DNA of 33,741 nucleotides from Ilumatobacteraceae bacterium (GCA_009694465.1 SHUW01000006.1:1-33741); one strand, 5' to 3'; positions 23,171 to 32,694 are shown, numbered from the stretch's first letter. Numbers and translations: made by a program. Notes: generated from the sequence alone by a model not told the origin.

Positions 23171-24598
23171 TCACAGCGAAGCGACTGGAATACGTACTTT
23201 GTGTGAGGGGTCTGCCGTCACTTCAACGAGCACTCCACGCAAGTGGTGCGGTGCGGCACTGGTGATTTCCACCAAACCGTAACTTCCCGTGCGGATTGGT
23301 TCTGTGGGAGTGAAGTGCACCACTTTATTCTGGCGAGTACGAGCTTGGTAGACCACAGGGTTGCGCCGTGAAGGTCCTTCAATCAAAACGTCTTCAATTC
23401 GTCCAATGCGTGCTTCGTGCTTGAGCACGGCCGAATGTTCAACGACGACACGTAGACGAGCATATCGATCAGCTATGACGGCTGGGTCTACAAAAAGATC
23501 TGTCATGCGCGCCGCCTCAGTGCCCTCACGCGGAGAAAACATGTAGGTATAGGCGTAGTCATATTCGGCTGTTGCCGACACCTCAAGAGTCTGTTGAAAG
23601 TCTGCCTCTGTTTCACCAGGAAAGCCGACAATGATGTCCGTGCTAATCGCTAGATCAGCAATGAGTCCCCTGGCTTCAACGATTTTTTCAAGATAACGGC
23701 GCGCCGAGTAACCACGGTGCATCATCGCCAATATGCGATCGCTCCCTGATTGCAATGGGTAATGGAGATGCTCGCAGACCGAAGAAACCTCTGCCATCGT
23801 GGCAAAAGTTTCTGGCCGCATGTCTTTGGGATGCGGACTAACAAATCGCAGGCGACGAAGACCTTCAATACTGCCAACCTCGCGCAACAGTTCACTAAAT
23901 CGCGGCGCAGCGGAAACAGATTCGCCAGATCGGCGCCTATCCAACTGCAGATCACGTCCGTAGCTATTCACGTTTTGGCCTAACAGCGTTACCTCTGTGA
24001 CACCTTGGGAGACCAACATTTGAACTTCATTGACAATGTCCGCGTATGGGCGACTGATTTCTGCTCCGCGTACTGTGGGAACGATGCAAAAGGCACAGGA
24101 ATTATCACAACCAATTTGAATAGTGACCCAGGCGTCGTAGGAATTTACCCTCTTGGCGGGAAGAGCCGAAGGGAACATGGCATGGTCATCGAGAACTGCT
24201 TCTTGAAGAATCTCTGTCACTGGACCTGAGGTGCGCGCTTGCTCAACGAGTTCAGCGGCACGATGAACATTGTGGGTCCCCATCACGACATCAACCCACG
24301 GGGCACGGTCACGCACTATGTCGCGATCCTTCTGCGCTAAGCAACCAGACACCACAATCTGGCGACCTTCACGAGCGTCTTTCCAGCGCTTCAACATCCC
24401 AAGATTGCCGTACAACTTGTTATCCGCATTTTCACGAATACAACATGTGTTCAGAACAACAATGTCCGCATCGTCTTCGTCCTGCACAGGTACTAGGCCG
24501 TCAGTCTCCAAAAGACCGGAAATTCGCTCCGAATCATGGTCGTTCATCTGACACCCGAAGGTTCTGACGATATAAGAGCGTTCTTCCCGTTGTGACAT
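23171..24598 (-). CDS. miaB: tRNA-2-methylthio-N6-dimethylallyladenosine synthase
   Basis: A radical-SAM methylthiotransferase acting on i6A37 of tRNA. The 475-residue protein has the N-terminal UPF0004 cysteines C16, C52 and C86, which hold the sacrificial 4Fe-4S cluster, the radical-SAM triad C164/C168/C171 (CDNSCAFC), and a C-terminal TRAM domain (about 405-470). No Shine-Dalgarno sequence is visible. TATCCT on the minus strand (24613-24608) fits a -10 box ending 9 nt before the ATG, so a short-leader transcript may begin here in addition to readthrough from the sigma factor gene. A clear -35 is missing. Confidence 0.97.
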   Translation of the reverse strand: MSQREERSYIVRTFGCQMNDHDSERISGLLETDGLVPVQDEDDADIVVLNTCCIRENADNKLYGNLGMLKRWKDAREGRQIVVSGCLAQKDRDIVRDRAPWVDVVMGTHNVHRAAELVEQARTSGPVTEILQEAVLDDHAMFPSALPAKRVNSYDAWVTIQIGCDNSCAFCIVPTVRGAEISRPYADIVNEVQMLVSQGVTEVTLLGQNVNSYGRDLQLDRRRSGESVSAAPRFSELLREVGSIEGLRRLRFVSPHPKDMRPETFATMAEVSSVCEHLHYPLQSGSDRILAMMHRGYSARRYLEKIVEARGLIADLAISTDIIVGFPGETEADFQQTLEVSATAEYDYAYTYMFSPREGTEAARMTDLFVDPAVIADRYARLRVVVEHSAVLKHEARIGRIEDVLIEGPSRRNPVVYQARTRQNKVVHFTPTEPIRTGSYGLVEITSAAPHHLRGVLVEVTADPSHKVRIPVASL

Positions 24599-24646
24599 AA
24601 CGATGTCAGGATACCCGTGAAGAAGCCCTCAATAGGTCAGTAGGCA

Positions 24647-25906
24647 CTAGTCGACAAAGTCTCTCAACGTCGCACTCGCAGTCACGTGCCGCAAACGAAA
24701 CAAAGTACGGACTTCAATCTGGCGGACACGCTCGCGGGTGATGTTAAAGGCCTGCCCCACCTCCTCAAGAGTGGCATTTTCCCCGCCACCAAGCCCGAAC
24801 CGCATCCTCATGACTTCTTTCTCACGCTCTGGGAGATCATTCAGTACAAGTTGCAGGGCCTCACGTAGATCTAAATACTGCAATCCATCACTTGGATCGA
24901 CACTGTCTGTTGACGCCAAATTGTCAGCGTAGGTCGCATCCCCCTCACTACGCGTTGGTTGATCAAGGCTTTTAGTATCAGCAGCAAGATTGAAATACTC
25001 AGCCACCTTTCTCGGAGATTCTCCGAGTACTTGCGCAATTTCAATCAATGATGGTTCGCGCTGAAGCTTCTGCGATAACTCTCGTTGAACCCGCAATGCA
25101 CGATTGATGCTCTCCATTACATGCGCTGGGATACGAATATTGCGTGTCTCTTCAGCTACTGCGCGAGCTATGGACTGTTTAATCCACCATGTTGCATATG
25201 TAGAAAATTTGAAACCACGGGTGTAGTCATACTTCTCAACAGCGCGGATCAGACCAATGTTTCCGCTTTGAATCGCATCCGCCAAAGGCATTGATGACCG
25301 TGCATAGCGCTTGGCGATACTGACGACTAAACGCAGATTGGCCTGCGTCATTTCTTCGCGCGCTTTTCGTCCGTTATCAATCAGGCGCTTCAGCCGACGT
25401 CGATCCAAAACGGAAACATCATCACCTAAAGCCAGCAATTCAGCCTGCGCATGAACACCATCGGTCATACGACGACCAAGAAATTTCTCCTGATCGGCGG
25501 TCAATAATGCAATGCGACTGATCTCTTGTAAATACAGGCGGACGGCATCCTGACTTCCTGAGTCGCCTTCTTCATGTGATGCGGAACGGGTACCACCAGC
25601 AGCTCCTTTGCCTGAACGTGTGAGCGAGCCTTGCAGTTGTGGCCGACGCAATTCACCGCTGTCATCAAGATCAAATGACTGATCAACCACAATGCCAAAA
25701 TCTTCAATGGCCTCCCGCACGGCGTCAATCACAGCAGGTGACAATTCAACGTCGTGAAGAACATCAACGATTTCTTCTGTCGACAATTCTCCGCGACGAT
25801 GACCGTACGCCAAAAGGCCAATCCACTCGCGCAAGTCAATCCCTGGCACCGGCACCGAGGTCACCTTGAGAGGTGCATCGCAAGATTCGGCACTGTCGAA
25901 TGTCAC
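24647..25906 (-). CDS. rpoD: RNA polymerase sigma-70 factor, RpoD/SigA family
   Basis: A 419-residue promoter-recognition subunit with region 1.2 (SQDAVRLYLQEISRIALLTADQE), region 2 (ANLRLVVSIAKRYA ... SGNIGLIRAVEKYDYTRGFKFSTYATWWIKQSI), region 3 and region 4 (LPEREKEVMRMRFGL ... LEEVGQAFNITRERVRQIEVRTLFRLRH). The acidic N-terminal 110 residues resemble region 1.1. Adjacency to dnaG, 2 nt apart as in the E. coli rpsU-dnaG-rpoD operon, favours the principal sigma. Against this, the 2.4-3.0 sequence AVAEETRNIRIPAHVMESIN and region 3 resemble group 2 sigmas. The start is a GTG at 25906 with GGGGTAAGG upstream, which overlaps the dnaG stop. Confidence 0.93.
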   Translation of the reverse strand: MTFDSAESCDAPLKVTSVPVPGIDLREWIGLLAYGHRRGELSTEEIVDVLHDVELSPAVIDAVREAIEDFGIVVDQSFDLDDSGELRRPQLQGSLTRSGKGAAGGTRSASHEEGDSGSQDAVRLYLQEISRIALLTADQEKFLGRRMTDGVHAQAELLALGDDVSVLDRRRLKRLIDNGRKAREEMTQANLRLVVSIAKRYARSSMPLADAIQSGNIGLIRAVEKYDYTRGFKFSTYATWWIKQSIARAVAEETRNIRIPAHVMESINRALRVQRELSQKLQREPSLIEIAQVLGESPRKVAEYFNLAADTKSLDQPTRSEGDATYADNLASTDSVDPSDGLQYLDLREALQLVLNDLPEREKEVMRMRFGLGGGENATLEEVGQAFNITRERVRQIEVRTLFRLRHVTASATLRDFVD

Positions 25907-25908
25907 CC

Positions 25909-27681
25909 TTACCCCCGAGTTGTGGTTCCCCTAATACCTAGCCACCTTAGCAATGACTCAGCAGTCACAAAACCAGTTTTCGGATCGTCAAGTTTCTCAA
26001 GTTCTAAACGCGCCGCGCGATCTTCGAGAATCTCCACAGGGTCAATGATGCCGGTGCGCTGACTCAATGTTCGACGCACGCCAACCGCAATCAGACTGAG
26101 AGCAACCGATGGCGGATCAATGTCTATATCTGCGACAGCGGCACGTTCTAAAAGTTCACGCACTTCAGGATCTGCGCTTGCCAAGGCGTTATTCAACAGT
26201 GAGCCTTGCTCAACTTCGGCAGCACGAGCCAAATTGAGGAATGCCCGGCGTGGAATCTCCGAGTAAAACAGATCTTCAATCAACCACGGCGCTATGGCAT
26301 CCCATGTCTGCAGTAATAAGGCGATGGCTATGAATTCGGCACTATCACTGTCTCCCGAGGCACGAGGTGCGGGTGCAGCAACGACAGGTTGAGTTGAACG
26401 ACGTTCGGCCAGGCGAGTCAAATCGGCTACGGGAAGACCAACAATGGTCGCTACTTCGCCGGCATATAGTTTGCGGACATTGACATCGGGATGCTCATTG
26501 ATTACCTGCATTGCGAGAGATGCCAATCGTGCCCGATCTTCGGGAGTTCGTAGGGGCTGAGCGGCGATGACTCTGTCCAATCTAAAACGAAGAAATGGCA
26601 CAGCATCCTTAATCGCTAAGGCCAGCGCCTCAGGATCTGAACTGGCTAAATCACCTGGGTCTTTGCCGTCAGGGAACCGCGCCACAGATACTCGTACCTG
26701 ATATTTCTCTTCCCAAGCGTAGAACTTCTCGGCCGCACCTTGGCCAGCCTTGTCAGCGTCAAAAGCCAACACGACTTTTGTAGCAAACCTCTTCATCATC
26801 CTGACATGCTCTTCGGTCAGCGATGTCCCACATGTGGCAACAGCGCGCGGCACACCCGAACGGTGGAATCCGATGACATCGGTATAACCCTCGCAGACGA
26901 TGACTTGGTCATCTTTGACGACATCGCTCTTGGCCCAGTTCATGCCGTACAGAGTTTTCGATTTGAAGTAAATTTTCGTTTCTGCGGAGTTCTTATATTT
27001 GGCTGGATCTGTGCTTCCGGGAAGAATGCGTCCACCGAAGGCAACAGCGTCTCCATTGTCGCTAAAAATCGGAAACATGATTCGAGCGCGAAACGAATCT
27101 TGCAGACGGTTGGATTTATTCGTGAAAGCCAGACCCACATCACTCAGCACATCGGCCTTAAAACCTTGCTCCGTGAGATAACTGCTCAAAGCATCCCATT
27201 CATCGGGGGCATAACCCAAACGGAACTGGCGAGCAACATCTCCCGCCAATCCCCTATCGCGTAAATACTCACGAGCAGAACGGGCATCAGGTGAATTGAG
27301 TAAGCGTTGGTGATACCACTCAACGGCCGACTCCATAGCGCCGAGTAATTGCTTACGCCGAGAACGATCTTGACCTTCGCCACCCGTGGTGTAGGTCAGG
27401 GTGATATTCGAACGCGCAGCTAATTTTTCGACCGATGCCGGAAAGTCAATATGTTCAATCTCTTGCACAAAAGTAAAGACGTCCCCGGCAGCTTGACAAC
27501 CGAAACATTTGTAACGCGATGTTTCTTCACGCACGTTGAATGAACCACTTTTTTCGGCGTGGAATGGACACAAGCCAACCCAGTTGCGACCTGCTTTTCG
27601 TAACGCGACATATCCCTGGATAACTTCAACAATCGAGGTGGCGGCCCGCACCCGCTCGATGTCCTCTTCCACAAAACCCAT
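25909..27681 (-). CDS. dnaG: DNA primase
   Basis: Makes the RNA primers for DNA replication. The 590-residue protein has the CHC2 zinc domain (C38, H41, C59, C62), the RNA-polymerase core with GGRILPGSTDPAKYKNS, and the Toprim domain with E in VIVCEGYTDVIGFH and the DAD motif in VLAFDADKAGQG. The C-terminal domain (about 420-590) is the helicase-binding part and is divergent. There is no clear ribosome-binding site. It follows the TerC-family gene by 9 nt and is followed by the sigma factor after 2 nt. Confidence 0.96.
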   Translation of the reverse strand: MGFVEEDIERVRAATSIVEVIQGYVALRKAGRNWVGLCPFHAEKSGSFNVREETSRYKCFGCQAAGDVFTFVQEIEHIDFPASVEKLAARSNITLTYTTGGEGQDRSRRKQLLGAMESAVEWYHQRLLNSPDARSAREYLRDRGLAGDVARQFRLGYAPDEWDALSSYLTEQGFKADVLSDVGLAFTNKSNRLQDSFRARIMFPIFSDNGDAVAFGGRILPGSTDPAKYKNSAETKIYFKSKTLYGMNWAKSDVVKDDQVIVCEGYTDVIGFHRSGVPRAVATCGTSLTEEHVRMMKRFATKVVLAFDADKAGQGAAEKFYAWEEKYQVRVSVARFPDGKDPGDLASSDPEALALAIKDAVPFLRFRLDRVIAAQPLRTPEDRARLASLAMQVINEHPDVNVRKLYAGEVATIVGLPVADLTRLAERRSTQPVVAAPAPRASGDSDSAEFIAIALLLQTWDAIAPWLIEDLFYSEIPRRAFLNLARAAEVEQGSLLNNALASADPEVRELLERAAVADIDIDPPSVALSLIAVGVRRTLSQRTGIIDPVEILEDRAARLELEKLDDPKTGFVTAESLLRWLGIRGTTTRG

Positions 27682-27690
27682 GTGGACAGG

Positions 27691-28671
27691 CTAATGCATG
27701 GGTGGCTGAGCAGATTTAGCGCGATCGGCTTTGATCGACAAAACGACAGCAAGGAACAGAACCACGATGATCACGGCAAGGGAAATCACTGTCGGAATGT
27801 GATACCACTCAAGAATGATCATCTTGATCCCAACAAAAGCCAAGATCACAGAGAGTCCCTCTTTGAGGTATCTGAACCGAGCGTGGGCATCGGCTAATAG
27901 GAAATACAACGCTCGTAGCCCGAGAATGGCGAAGGCATTGGAGGAAAAGACAATGAACTGTTCACGACTGACGGCCAAGACCGCAGGTACCGAGTCCACC
28001 GCAAAAATAACATCAGTGAATTCAATCAATAGCAGAACCGCGAACAAGGGAGTCGCAAGACGCACCCCGTTCTTACGGGTGAAGAGCTTCTGACCATCAA
28101 GTTCAGGAGTGCTTGGCACAACGCGGTTCACCAACTTCATGAACCGACCCTCGGACGGATTGCTTGCGTTCTCAGGTTCAATCACTAACTTGACTGCGGT
28201 ATACAACAAGAAGGCTCCGAAAATGTACAGCACCCACGTGAACTTTTCGATCAGTGCGACGCCGGCAAAAATGAAGACCGCACGCAGCGCAAGTGCGCCG
28301 AAGATGCCCCAGAAAAGAACTCGATGCTGATACTTCAACGGAATCTTGTAAAAACTCAAAATAAGAGCCCAGACAAACACGTTGTCAATACTCAAACTTT
28401 TTTCAATCAGATATCCACTGATGTATTCGCTCGCTGCCGCACCGCCAAAGCCCCAAGCGATGATGCCCGTGAAGGCTACGCCCAGCGAAATCCAAGCAGC
28501 GCTTTCAATCAGGGCTTCGCGTGGACCCACGTCATGGGCCTTGCGGTGAATAACCAGAATATCAAATGCCAACAGCAGAAAAATAAAACCAATCAGCGCC
28601 ACCCAAGCCCAGCCTGGAACGGAGAGATCAACAAAATTGCTTTTATCTGACACTTCGGAAATTAAGTACAT
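27691..28671 (-). CDS. TerC/Alx-family integral membrane protein
   Basis: A 326-residue polytopic protein with about eight or nine hydrophobic helices. The family signatures FDILVIHRKAHDVG, EKSLSIDNVFVWALI and EFTDVIFAVDSVPAVLAVS, with conserved membrane aspartates, are all present. Characterised homologues (Alx, MntX/TerC types) export manganese and help metalation of secreted proteins; the substrate here is inferred from that. Only 45 nt separate it from ppdK, so there is no room for the manganese (yybP-ykoY) riboswitch that often controls such genes. ATG 28671 is the only start upstream of the first helix; no ribosome-binding site is clear. Confidence 0.9.
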   Translation of the reverse strand: MYLISEVSDKSNFVDLSVPGWAWVALIGFIFLLLAFDILVIHRKAHDVGPREALIESAAWISLGVAFTGIIAWGFGGAAASEYISGYLIEKSLSIDNVFVWALILSFYKIPLKYQHRVLFWGIFGALALRAVFIFAGVALIEKFTWVLYIFGAFLLYTAVKLVIEPENASNPSEGRFMKLVNRVVPSTPELDGQKLFTRKNGVRLATPLFAVLLLIEFTDVIFAVDSVPAVLAVSREQFIVFSSNAFAILGLRALYFLLADAHARFRYLKEGLSVILAFVGIKMIILEWYHIPTVISLAVIIVVLFLAVVLSIKADRAKSAQPPMH

Positions 28672-28716
28672 TATTTCGTTATCTTAGGGCACGAGTGCTC
28701 ATCTTGAAAGTCAGGA

Positions 28717-31392
28717 CTATTTAGTTTCCGTCTTTTTCTTGCCAGCACTCGCAAGAATTGACTGCGCAACAGCTAGACGAGCGATCGGCACTCTGAATGG
28801 GGAGCAACTGACATAATCAAGACCAGCGCGATAGAACAGGTCAATCGATTCTGGATCGCCGCCGTGTTCACCGCACACACCCAACTTGATACCAGGCTTA
28901 GCCGCTCGGCCACGTTGAGCGGCAATCTCCACCAATTCACCGACTCCGTCTGGGTCAATAGTTTCAAATGGGTTGCGCTTGAGTAAACCATTTTCTAGAT
29001 ACGCCGGCATCATTCGACTTTCAACATCGTCGCGACTGAAACCGAATGTCATCTGCGTGAGGTCATTGGTTCCAAAGCTAAAAAAGTCGGCTTCTTGTGC
29101 CAACTGATCTGCTCGCAATGCTGCGCGCGGTGTTTCAATCATCGTTCCGATGGAGACCCTTGGTTTTTTCGCTGATCCCTTCGTGGCATCAGCGATTCCC
29201 TTCACAACCCATGAACGCGCTAAAGCCAATTCTTCGCGGGTCACCGTGAGCGGGATCATAACTTCGACAATCGGCTTGCCACCCTTAGCGACGCGATCGG
29301 CGGCAGCTTCCATTAACGCCTGTACCTGCATTGCATAGAGACCAGGCTTAACGACTCCGAGACGCACACCACGGGTACCTAGCATCGGGTTGTGCTCTGA
29401 CCACTCGTGGGCGGCCTTCAGCAACTGCTCTTGTTCGCTGGACCAAGCGCCGGCAGCTGCTGTGGCTTTTTCGATTTCCAGTTCATGGACATTGGGCAGG
29501 AACTCGTGTAGCGGTGGATCCAAGAGACGTACAGTCACCGGCAGACCATCCATGGCTTTCAAGATTTCAATGAAGTCCTTCTTCTGTACCTTGCGTAATT
29601 CTTCAAGGGCTTTAGCTTCATCGGCAGGGGTTTGAGCCAAAATCATGCGTCGTACGACGGGCAAACGATCGGGAGCCAAGAACATGTGCTCAGTACGACA
29701 CAGTCCAATACCTTGAGCGCCCAACTTGCGGGCGTTAGCCGCTTCTTCTCCTGTATCGGCGTTAGCACGCACTGCCATCTTGCCCTTACGAACCTGATCG
29801 CACCACTGCAAAATAATGTCAAACTCTTTGGGTGGTTTGGCTTGCGATAACGCCAGTGATCCAACAACAACTTCCCCTGTCGTGCCATCCAAGGAAATAA
29901 TGTCACCTTCAACAACGGTGACCGACCCAGCAGTGAACTTTTTCCCATCAATTTTGATGGCTTCGGCACCAACCACGGCAGGGGTTCCCCAGCCACGTGC
30001 GACAACGGCGGCATGGCTGACAAGGCCACCACGGGCCGTCAGAATGCCTTCAGCGATCATCATCCCGTGCACATCTTCAGGACTAGTTTCGCTGCGCACC
30101 AAAATCACTTTTTCTCCGCGATCAGATGCATCCACGGCATCATCGGCAGTGAAATACACCTTGCCGACTGCCGCACCAGGTGATGCCGCTAAACCTTTAG
30201 CGATCACCTTTTTCACTCCTGCTTCAAACTGCGGATGTAAAACCTGATCAAGATGTTCAGCAGCCACTCGAGTGATGGCTTCTTCGCGAGAGATCTTCCA
30301 CACACCCTTAGGTCCCTTGGTCCCCTTGGTCATGTCCACGGCCATACGCAACGAGGCCGCCCCTGTGCGCTTGCCGACGCGTGTCTGCAACATCCACAAC
30401 TTGCCCTGTTCAATAGTGAACTCGGTGTCGCACATATCTTTGTAGTGCGCCTCAAGGCGCAGAAAAACACCCATCAATTCTGCGTGAATCTTCGGGAACT
30501 GAGATTTCAAAGCATCAAGATCTTCGGTATTGCGAATTCCGGCAACGACATCTTCTCCTTGAGCATTGACCAGGAAGTCGCCGTAAGGAACATTTTCACC
30601 AGTTGCTGCGTTGCGCGTGAAGCCAACTCCAGTACCAGAATTTTCATCACGGTTACCAAAAACCATGACTTGCACATTGACGGCAGTCCCCAAATCGTGG
30701 GCAATCTTTTCACGCACGCGATATGCAATAGCACGCGCTCCATTCCAACTTTTAAATACAGCTTCAACTGCCCCACGCAATTGCGCCTCGGGCTTTTGCG
30801 GGAATGCCTTGCCAGTTTCCTTTTTCACTATTGCCAAGTAACGAACACATAATTCTTTGAGTACGGCGGAAGTGAGTTCAGAGTCAGTCTTGACTTTGGC
30901 TTTGTCTTTTGCTGCCTCAAGCGGATGCTCGAAATGCGATCCTTCAACGCCCAAAACAATACGTCCATACATCGCAATAAAACGACGATACGAGTCATAG
31001 GCGAAACGCTCGTTTCCTGTGGCGCGGGCAAGACCTTTCACGCTTTGGTCGTTCAAGCCCAAGTTCAGGACGGTGTCCATCATCCCTGGCATGGAGAACT
31101 TTGCCCCAGAGCGCACGCTGACCAATAACGGATCACTCGGATCGCCAAGTTTGCGCTTCATGGCTTTTTCAAGTTTGGTGACTTGCGCCCTAATCTCAGC
31201 GTCAATGCTCTTAGGCCATCCACCCACCATGTAATCGCGACAAGCATCGGTACTGATGGTGAAGCCAGGAGGAACGGGGAGTTTCAAAACACTGGTCATC
31301 TCCGCCAGGTTGGCGCCCTTTCCTCCCAGCAGATCCTTCATCTGCATCGGAGGACGGCGGTGTTTGTGATCAAAAGAGTAGACGTAAGGCAC
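28717..31392 (-). CDS. ppdK: Pyruvate, phosphate dikinase
   Basis: Interconverts pyruvate + ATP + Pi and phosphoenolpyruvate + AMP + PPi, at the junction of glycolysis and gluconeogenesis. The 891-residue protein has the N-terminal nucleotide-binding domain (KDLLGGKGANLAEMT, MPGMMDTVLNLGLN), the phosphohistidine swivel domain with RGGLVSHAAVVARGWGTP (catalytic His) and the C-terminal PEP/pyruvate barrel (LGTRGVRLG, FSFGTNDLTQMTFGFSRDD, GVCGEHGGDP). I choose GTG 31392 because the family begins with the YVYxF segment; a TTG at 31422 is possible but its AGGAG is too close. It heads the nine-gene minus-strand series and diverges from the M50 gene across 48 bp. Confidence 0.95.
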   Translation of the reverse strand: MPYVYSFDHKHRRPPMQMKDLLGGKGANLAEMTSVLKLPVPPGFTISTDACRDYMVGGWPKSIDAEIRAQVTKLEKAMKRKLGDPSDPLLVSVRSGAKFSMPGMMDTVLNLGLNDQSVKGLARATGNERFAYDSYRRFIAMYGRIVLGVEGSHFEHPLEAAKDKAKVKTDSELTSAVLKELCVRYLAIVKKETGKAFPQKPEAQLRGAVEAVFKSWNGARAIAYRVREKIAHDLGTAVNVQVMVFGNRDENSGTGVGFTRNAATGENVPYGDFLVNAQGEDVVAGIRNTEDLDALKSQFPKIHAELMGVFLRLEAHYKDMCDTEFTIEQGKLWMLQTRVGKRTGAASLRMAVDMTKGTKGPKGVWKISREEAITRVAAEHLDQVLHPQFEAGVKKVIAKGLAASPGAAVGKVYFTADDAVDASDRGEKVILVRSETSPEDVHGMMIAEGILTARGGLVSHAAVVARGWGTPAVVGAEAIKIDGKKFTAGSVTVVEGDIISLDGTTGEVVVGSLALSQAKPPKEFDIILQWCDQVRKGKMAVRANADTGEEAANARKLGAQGIGLCRTEHMFLAPDRLPVVRRMILAQTPADEAKALEELRKVQKKDFIEILKAMDGLPVTVRLLDPPLHEFLPNVHELEIEKATAAAGAWSSEQEQLLKAAHEWSEHNPMLGTRGVRLGVVKPGLYAMQVQALMEAAADRVAKGGKPIVEVMIPLTVTREELALARSWVVKGIADATKGSAKKPRVSIGTMIETPRAALRADQLAQEADFFSFGTNDLTQMTFGFSRDDVESRMMPAYLENGLLKRNPFETIDPDGVGELVEIAAQRGRAAKPGIKLGVCGEHGGDPESIDLFYRAGLDYVSCSPFRVPIARLAVAQSILASAGKKKTETK

Positions 31393-31440
31393 GGTAGACA
31401 AGTCTAGAACCCGAACCCGCAACTCCTAACATGCTTAATC

Positions 31441-32694
31441 ATGCGAATCTTTGGTTTTCCGATTCAAGTTCGACCAGGTTTTGCCATGTTCATGTTGCTG
31501 ATCATCATCATCAACGGCATTCCCATGGGCCCCTGGCTTGCGGGGTCAGTCGCATTCTTCACAGTCCTGCATGAACTCGGCCACGCCTTTGCAGCACGCC
31601 GAACAGGTGCCAATGCCCGCATTTCCTTGGAGTTTTTAGCGGGATATGCCTCATTCACCCCAGTGCGCCCCCTTCAGCGCTGGGAAAAAGCCGGTATTTC
31701 GTTGGCTGGACCTCTGGTACAAATCATCACTGGTGTCGCCGTTCTTCTGGCGATGGGGGTCAACCCCTTAGCCCACGATCAATACGCCGCCGACTATTCG
31801 TCGTTCGCTATCTGGTGGGCTGGGCCCGTCATCGGGGTCGTAAATCTGATCCCCGTTCTGCCGCTCGATGGAGGCAATATCGCCAGCGAGATCATTGACT
31901 TCTTTGCTCCAGGACGTGGGCGCGCACTCATGATTCGTCTCAGTGTCCCGCTCACCGCTCTGGCGTTGATGGCGATGGTTCTCGTAGACAATCTGCGACC
32001 ACTCGTGGTCTTCGCCGCGCTTCTGCTGTTTCTGCAACTGCAAACGCTTTCGCAACTCTCCTCAGCCTCGCCAGACAAGCGTCGTCAAGCGCATATCTTG
32101 CAGCAAAAAATTCTCGCTGAAGCTGAAGACAATGCTTGGCGCAGCGGCCGCCCAAGTCTTTTGCACGGGCAGCAGGTGATGTCACCATGGTGGAATGCAC
32201 ATTGCCGATATCGCGCCGGTCACTCCTCGGCGACTTCAGTGATCATCGAGGATTTACTCAACACCTCAACACAGCGCGCACCATGGTGGCCCCCACACGC
32301 TGCTTCAGTGGAGCAGCTTGAACCGCTTGTCTCGGGTCTTCAACGTCCGTTACCTGAACCAACAGCAGAGACCGATGAACTCAGCGCCTGCACTTTGCTC
32401 TGCGTGCTACGCCGCACTTCACGGTTTGAAGAGGCCGCACGTTATGGGGCCGCGTTATTTACTCAACGCCCGTCATCAAGTGTGGCAGTTGAAGTCGCGC
32501 GCAGTATCTGCGCCATGGGGTACTTCGATTCCGCTGCGCAGTGGATCACCGTTGCTGGCCGAGTGGATGAGGAATCGTCACTTCTTTTACTCGCTCTGGA
32601 GCAGTTCTCCGATTTTCAAGTTTTGCGCGGGCGAGCCGATATCGAAGAACTTGTCGCCCAACTTCGCTCCGAGGTCACTCCACCGAATCGTTAG
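31441..32694 (+). CDS. M50-family (site-2-protease-like) membrane metalloprotease with C-terminal helical-repeat domain
   Basis: A 417-residue protein. The first 205 residues are the membrane protease: HELGH (44-48) binds zinc, AGPL follows at 90-92, and NLIPVLPLDGG (135-145) supplies the third zinc ligand D143, with about five hydrophobic segments. Residues 205-417 are soluble and cytoplasmic by the family's topology; the last 110 residues resemble tetratricopeptide-type helical pairs (LSACTLLCVLRRTSRFEEAARYGAAL and VEVARSICAMGYFDSAAQWI regions). Such proteases cut membrane-bound regulators such as anti-sigma factors; no candidate substrate is adjacent. It lacks PDZ domains and the CBS pair of other subfamilies. 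The ATG is at 31441. The 3' end overlaps ygfZ by 20 bp. Confidence 0.9.
   Translation: MRIFGFPIQVRPGFAMFMLLIIIINGIPMGPWLAGSVAFFTVLHELGHAFAARRTGANARISLEFLAGYASFTPVRPLQRWEKAGISLAGPLVQIITGVAVLLAMGVNPLAHDQYAADYSSFAIWWAGPVIGVVNLIPVLPLDGGNIASEIIDFFAPGRGRALMIRLSVPLTALALMAMVLVDNLRPLVVFAALLLFLQLQTLSQLSSASPDKRRQAHILQQKILAEAEDNAWRSGRPSLLHGQQVMSPWWNAHCRYRAGHSSATSVIIEDLLNTSTQRAPWWPPHAASVEQLEPLVSGLQRPLPEPTAETDELSACTLLCVLRRTSRFEEAARYGAALFTQRPSSSVAVEVARSICAMGYFDSAAQWITVAGRVDEESSLLLLALEQFSDFQVLRGRADIEELVAQLRSEVTPPNR

Noticed and set aside
26740-27264. 174-codon plus-strand frame antisense to dnaG
   Set aside because: A shadow of the dnaG reading frame; the minus-strand protein is fully conserved through this part.
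28672-28716. Manganese (yybP-ykoY) riboswitch before the TerC-family gene
   Set aside because: The gap is only 45 nt, too short for the RNA, and no matching motif is visible.
30253-30852. 199-codon plus-strand frame antisense to ppdK
   Set aside because: A shadow of the ppdK frame, with no start signals or domain features.
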